This document shows, piece by piece, positions 15,381-15,817 of a stretch of DNA of 15,817 nucleotides (its first letter is position 1; each line of letters starts with the position of its first letter). The stretch comes from Lachnospiraceae bacterium UBA6403 (GTDB lineage: Bacteria > Bacillota > Clostridia > Lachnospirales > Lachnospiraceae), in contig DJPV01000035.1 in assembly GCA_002437435.1 (NCBI GenBank), forward strand, positions 47,553 through 63,369, given 5' to 3'. The position numbers were made by a program, and so were the translations under genes. The notes beneath the pieces were generated by a model. It was given only the letters and a program-made list of their open reading frames with translations, did not search any database and was not told where the DNA came from.

Positions 15381-15418
15381 GTCAGATACAAATAAACATA
15401 ATTTTATTTATACCTGAC
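15381..15418. promoter_or_regulatory. Operator-like palindrome over the fic -35 region
   Basis: Arms GTCAGATACAAATAAA (15381-15396) and TTTATTTATACCTGAC (15403-15418) are inverted repeats matching at 14 of 16 positions around a 6-base centre. On the minus strand both mismatches become G-U pairs, so an RNA hairpin would be fully paired. The inner arm covers the fic -35 position. A dimeric regulator site is the likeliest reading; no regulator gene is present in the window. Confidence 0.6.
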
Positions 15419-15428
15419 ACCATAACAC

Positions 15429-15466
15429 AAAAAATAGAAAGGAAGCACTTCTACTACCTTTCTATT
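15429..15466 (-). terminator. Rho-independent terminator downstream of tmRNA
   Basis: On the minus strand AATAGAAAGG pairs perfectly with CCTTTCTATT (10 bp, 14-base loop) and runs straight into six T. On the plus strand no T-run follows, so it serves transcripts arriving from the tmRNA side and insulates fic. Confidence 0.72.
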
Positions 15467-15491
15467 GTAAATATAAGCATCTATTAATTTT

Positions 15492-15526
15492 TGTAACCCA
15501 CTTTTTCTAATCTAAAGTGGGTTACA
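15492..15526. repeat. 13-bp inverted repeat in the ssrA-fic gap
   Basis: TGTAACCCACTTT (15492-15504) and AAAGTGGGTTACA (15514-15526) are perfect inverted copies with a 9-base loop. No U-run follows on either strand, so it is not a classic terminator. Confidence 0.8.
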
Positions 15527-15533
15527 ATGGTTT

Positions 15534-15557
15534 AAATTGGGTTGTTTCACCCAATTT
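15534..15557. repeat. 9-bp inverted repeat in the ssrA-fic gap
   Basis: AAATTGGGT (15534-15542) and ACCCAATTT (15549-15557) form a perfect stem with a 6-base loop, 7 bases from the 13-bp hairpin. A smaller AAACT/AGTTT dyad follows at 15562-15575. Confidence 0.75.
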
Positions 15558-15594
15558 CTTAAAACTCTCAAGTTTAGAAAACCTAGTAAATAAG

Positions 15595-15620
15595 CCATTT
15601 TTGAGGCTTTCTAAAAATGG
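15595..15620. repeat. 8-bp inverted repeat overlapping the tmRNA 3' end
   Basis: CCATTTTT (15595-15602) is the reverse complement of AAAAATGG (15613-15620). The right arm includes the last three encoded tmRNA bases, so the precursor could form a stem here that must open or be trimmed during 3' maturation. Confidence 0.55.
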
Positions 15621-15817
15621 AGCTGGTGGGATTCGAACCCACGTCCAAAAGCTCATTCATCACGGCATCTCCCATCACATTCCGTATTTTAACATTTCCT
15701 CAGTACCACGCCTACGGACAGGCTGGATACATCAGTAGCTTCATGAATTTTCCGATACCGCAAAGCTTAAGCACCGGAGTTTCCCGTTGGATGATACCAG
15801 ATCTAAAAGGTACGGGG
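15618..15817 (-). ncRNA. ssrA: tmRNA (ssrA), 3' part, cut by the window end
   Basis: tmRNA rescues stalled ribosomes by acting first as alanyl-tRNA and then as a short mRNA for a degradation tag. The minus strand ends with the T-arm GTGGG-TTCGAAT-CCCAC and the acceptor strand AGCTCC plus discriminator A. These are followed by TTTTT, so the terminal CCA is not encoded and must be added by nucleotidyltransferase. About 200 bases upstream belong to the pseudoknot region (for example GCCTGTCCGTAGGC near 15710-15724). The tag reading frame and the 5' acceptor half are not visible and presumably lie beyond the right edge. A plus-strand reading containing GAGGIRTHV is the well-known spurious translation of this RNA. 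Confidence 0.93.

Noticed and set aside
15326..15391. Longer Fic protein starting at the ATG at 15391
   Set aside because: That ATG lies upstream of the predicted transcription start and has no ribosome site. The GTG at 15325 has GGGAGG at good spacing.
15492..15557. The hairpin pair as a CRISPR array or additional terminators
   Set aside because: The repeats are inverted, unequal and occur once each without spacers, and no U-run follows either stem.
15517..15738. Plus-strand reading frame of 73 codons containing GAGGIRTHV
   Set aside because: It is the antisense of the tmRNA 3' end, a frequent false gene call; the tmRNA T-arm and acceptor sequence explain the region.

Overview
The window comes from a spore-forming, Gram-positive, moderately AT-rich member of the Clostridia, most likely Lachnospiraceae (inferred from protein sequence character, gene order and sporulation genes; no database search was possible). 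Every gene lies on the minus strand, so transcription runs from the right end of the numbering to the left.

Right edge (15817 to about 14560): the 3' part of tmRNA (ssrA) is cut by the window end. It is followed by about 290 bases of non-coding DNA unusually rich in inverted repeats, then a class II Fic-domain AMP-transferase gene. The Fic gene has its own extended -10 promoter, with a palindrome over the -35 region. This is the only accessory-looking part.

Middle (14521 to about 7530): a housekeeping block begins at a promoter for rplS (ribosomal protein L19). A strong terminator follows rplS. Then come two type I signal peptidase genes flanking rbgA (50S assembly GTPase), rnhB (RNase HII), yraN, pgeF, der (a second ribosome-assembly GTPase) and plsY. 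Many of these genes overlap or are spaced by a few bases, which suggests co-transcription and translational coupling.

Left part (7471 to 113): gpsA supplies glycerol 3-phosphate for PlsY. Next are spoIVA (spore-coat base ATPase), scpA and scpB (condensin partners), a D,D-carboxypeptidase (dacF-like), and dpaA and dpaB (dipicolinate synthase). Membrane lipid synthesis, chromosome organisation and spore formation are thus adjacent. DpaB appears to have its own sigma-K-type promoter in the gap after dpaA.

I found no mobile element, CRISPR array or obviously new multigene system. The best leads are: the missing conventional start of yraN, which lies in frame with rnhB behind a single TAG; the inverted-repeat cluster and operator-like palindrome between ssrA and fic; the sigma-K-like promoter inside dpaAB; and the long charged cytoplasmic extension on one signal peptidase.
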